Assembly (NCBI RefSeq): GCF_002494345.1
Contig: NZ_NXNI01000001.1
Span: 2,294,001 to 2,358,000, forward strand
Length of the DNA stretch: 64,000 nt
Direction: 5' to 3'
Origin: Natrinema ejinorense
GTDB lineage: Archaea; Halobacteriota; Halobacteria; Halobacteriales; Natrialbaceae
Both the position numbers and the translations under genes were made by a program. The notes beneath the pieces are model-generated. The model did not search any database. It saw only the letters and a program-made list of their open reading frames with translations, and was not told the origin of the DNA. Positions 63,249 through 64,000 of the stretch are shown here, piece after piece (position 1 is the first letter of the stretch; every line of letters starts with the position of its first letter).

Positions 63249-64000
63249 CTACGCCTGATCGGCCAGCTTCCCGCGTTCCTCCTCGCGGCGCTCCTCCGGG
63301 AGCATGAAGTAGTTGTTCGGTTCGACGAAGTTCTGCTGTCCGAAGTCCGAGAGGATCATATTGAGGAACGCGCTCTCGCGTTCGTCGGTATCCTCGTAGG
63401 TGTAACAGTGGAGGTCACGGCTAAGCGGATACCCCTTGGCACCGAGGTTCTCGCCGTACTCGTAGAGGGTGCCGTCCAGCTCGAGGCCGATCGGCGGCGT
63501 CGCGCCGTCGGGGTCGACGAACGCGAGCGCGATGTAGGCGATCGCGTTGTCGTTTTGCTCGACGAGGGTCGCCACCTGCTGGTTCTGTCCGCGCCGCGTA
63601 TCGGGGCTGATCGGTTCGTCGGGGTCGCCGTAGAGGTTCGCCCGAAACGCGGTGTCAGTGCCGGAGTCCTCCGCACGACCGACGGCGTAAATCTCTTTGT
63701 CCGGGCCGCCGATCTCGTTCCAGTTCGTGATCTCCTGTTTGTAGATCGCTCGGAGCTCGTCACCGGTGACCTGCGTGACGCCGGCGTCGGCGATCTCCCT
63801 GCTCACGACGACCGGCTGGCCGTCGACGCCGACAACGTGATCGACGATGTTGTCCAGTTCGTCGCTGTCTTCGCCGAGGATGGACTGTGCCGTCGAACTC
63901 GCGTCACCGATATCGACGCGGTCGTTGATGACGGCCTCGACGCCGGTCCCGGAGTGACTCAGTGCCACCTGCGTCTGGAACGGCGGGACGCTACGCTCCT
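63249..64000 (-). CDS. pstS: Phosphate-binding protein PstS (operon 2), start beyond window
   Basis: The frame is open to the right edge, so the signal peptide and first residues are missing. The visible 249 residues are typical PstS: LSHSGTGVEAVINDRVDIGDASS, DHVVGVDGQPVVVSREIADAGVTQVTGDELRAIYKQEITNWNEIGG, then GRAEDSGTDTAFRANLYGDP as the phosphate contact loop, and AIAYIALAFVDP. It heads a second pst operon and is only distantly similar to the PstS at 56378. The TGA is 59 bases before the pstC start. Confidence 0.9.
   Translation of the reverse strand, partial: ERSVPPFQTQVALSHSGTGVEAVINDRVDIGDASSTAQSILGEDSDELDNIVDHVVGVDGQPVVVSREIADAGVTQVTGDELRAIYKQEITNWNEIGGPDKEIYAVGRAEDSGTDTAFRANLYGDPDEPISPDTRRGQNQQVATLVEQNDNAIAYIALAFVDPDGATPPIGLELDGTLYEYGENLGAKGYPLSRDLHCYTYEDTDERESAFLNMILSDFGQQNFVEPNNYFMLPEERREEERGKLADQA

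Overview
The window is chromosomal DNA of an extremely halophilic archaeon (class Halobacteria, probably a Natrialbaceae-type genus; the genus is inference). Evidence: very high GC with strong GC at third positions, acidic proteins, many leaderless genes with a TATA-like box about 25-30 nt before the start codon, Tat signals followed by lipobox cysteines, archaeal shikimate kinase, RadB, paired CDC48 ATPases, B12-dependent ribonucleotide reductase, the archaeal trpDFEG order and many small zinc-finger proteins.

Layout. 1-7 kb is accessory and partly decayed: an edge-truncated Tat lipoprotein, a frameshifted VapB-like antitoxin, a multicopper oxidase/ZIP transporter pair, then a 2.4 kb insert with a PiT phosphate transporter and a broken GAF gene. 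The insert is bounded by two copies of the 3' end of the chorismate mutase gene. 7-18 kb is mostly core: aroQ/aroK, GNAT, small conserved proteins, an R2lox-like oxidase, a Bat-type regulator, two convergent CDC48 genes and larC. 18-23 kb holds three secreted Q/N-repeat proteins that look curlin-like; this is the best candidate for an undescribed system. 23-34 kb has an RNase H-fold protein, an alpha/beta hydrolase ending inside a MITE-like element, radB, a CBS/HPF-like fusion, a lycopene-cyclase-type membrane protein, CAP and YihY proteins, a ZIP-like permease and a selenium-binding protein, then tRNA-Val with a duplicated 3' fragment beside it. 34-46 kb has trpDFEG, nrdJ, small zinc-finger and membrane proteins, tRNA-Leu, DUF420 and a bactofilin-like protein. 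46-51 kb is an etfB-etfA-fixC(X) operon plus a cupredoxin. 51-64 kb is phosphate acquisition: phoU, a pstSCAB operon, a nonsense-mutated LMW-phosphatase/ArsC gene, and a second pstSCAB-phoU operon running off the right edge, with gene remnants between phoU and the first pstB.

How the parts work together. PiT, two Pst ABC importers and two PhoU proteins give layered phosphate uptake. EtfAB passes electrons to a FixC-type quinone oxidoreductase carrying a fused FixX-like ferredoxin. TrpE/TrpG/TrpD/TrpF make the early tryptophan intermediates from the chorismate supplied by the shikimate pathway, where AroK acts; AroQ sends chorismate towards prephenate instead. Several scars (aroQ 3' repeat, tRNA-Val 3' repeat, MITE-like element, 14-bp tandem duplication, four pseudogenes) show that the accessory stretches are actively turning over. 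No CRISPR array, rRNA, intact transposase or integrase was seen.
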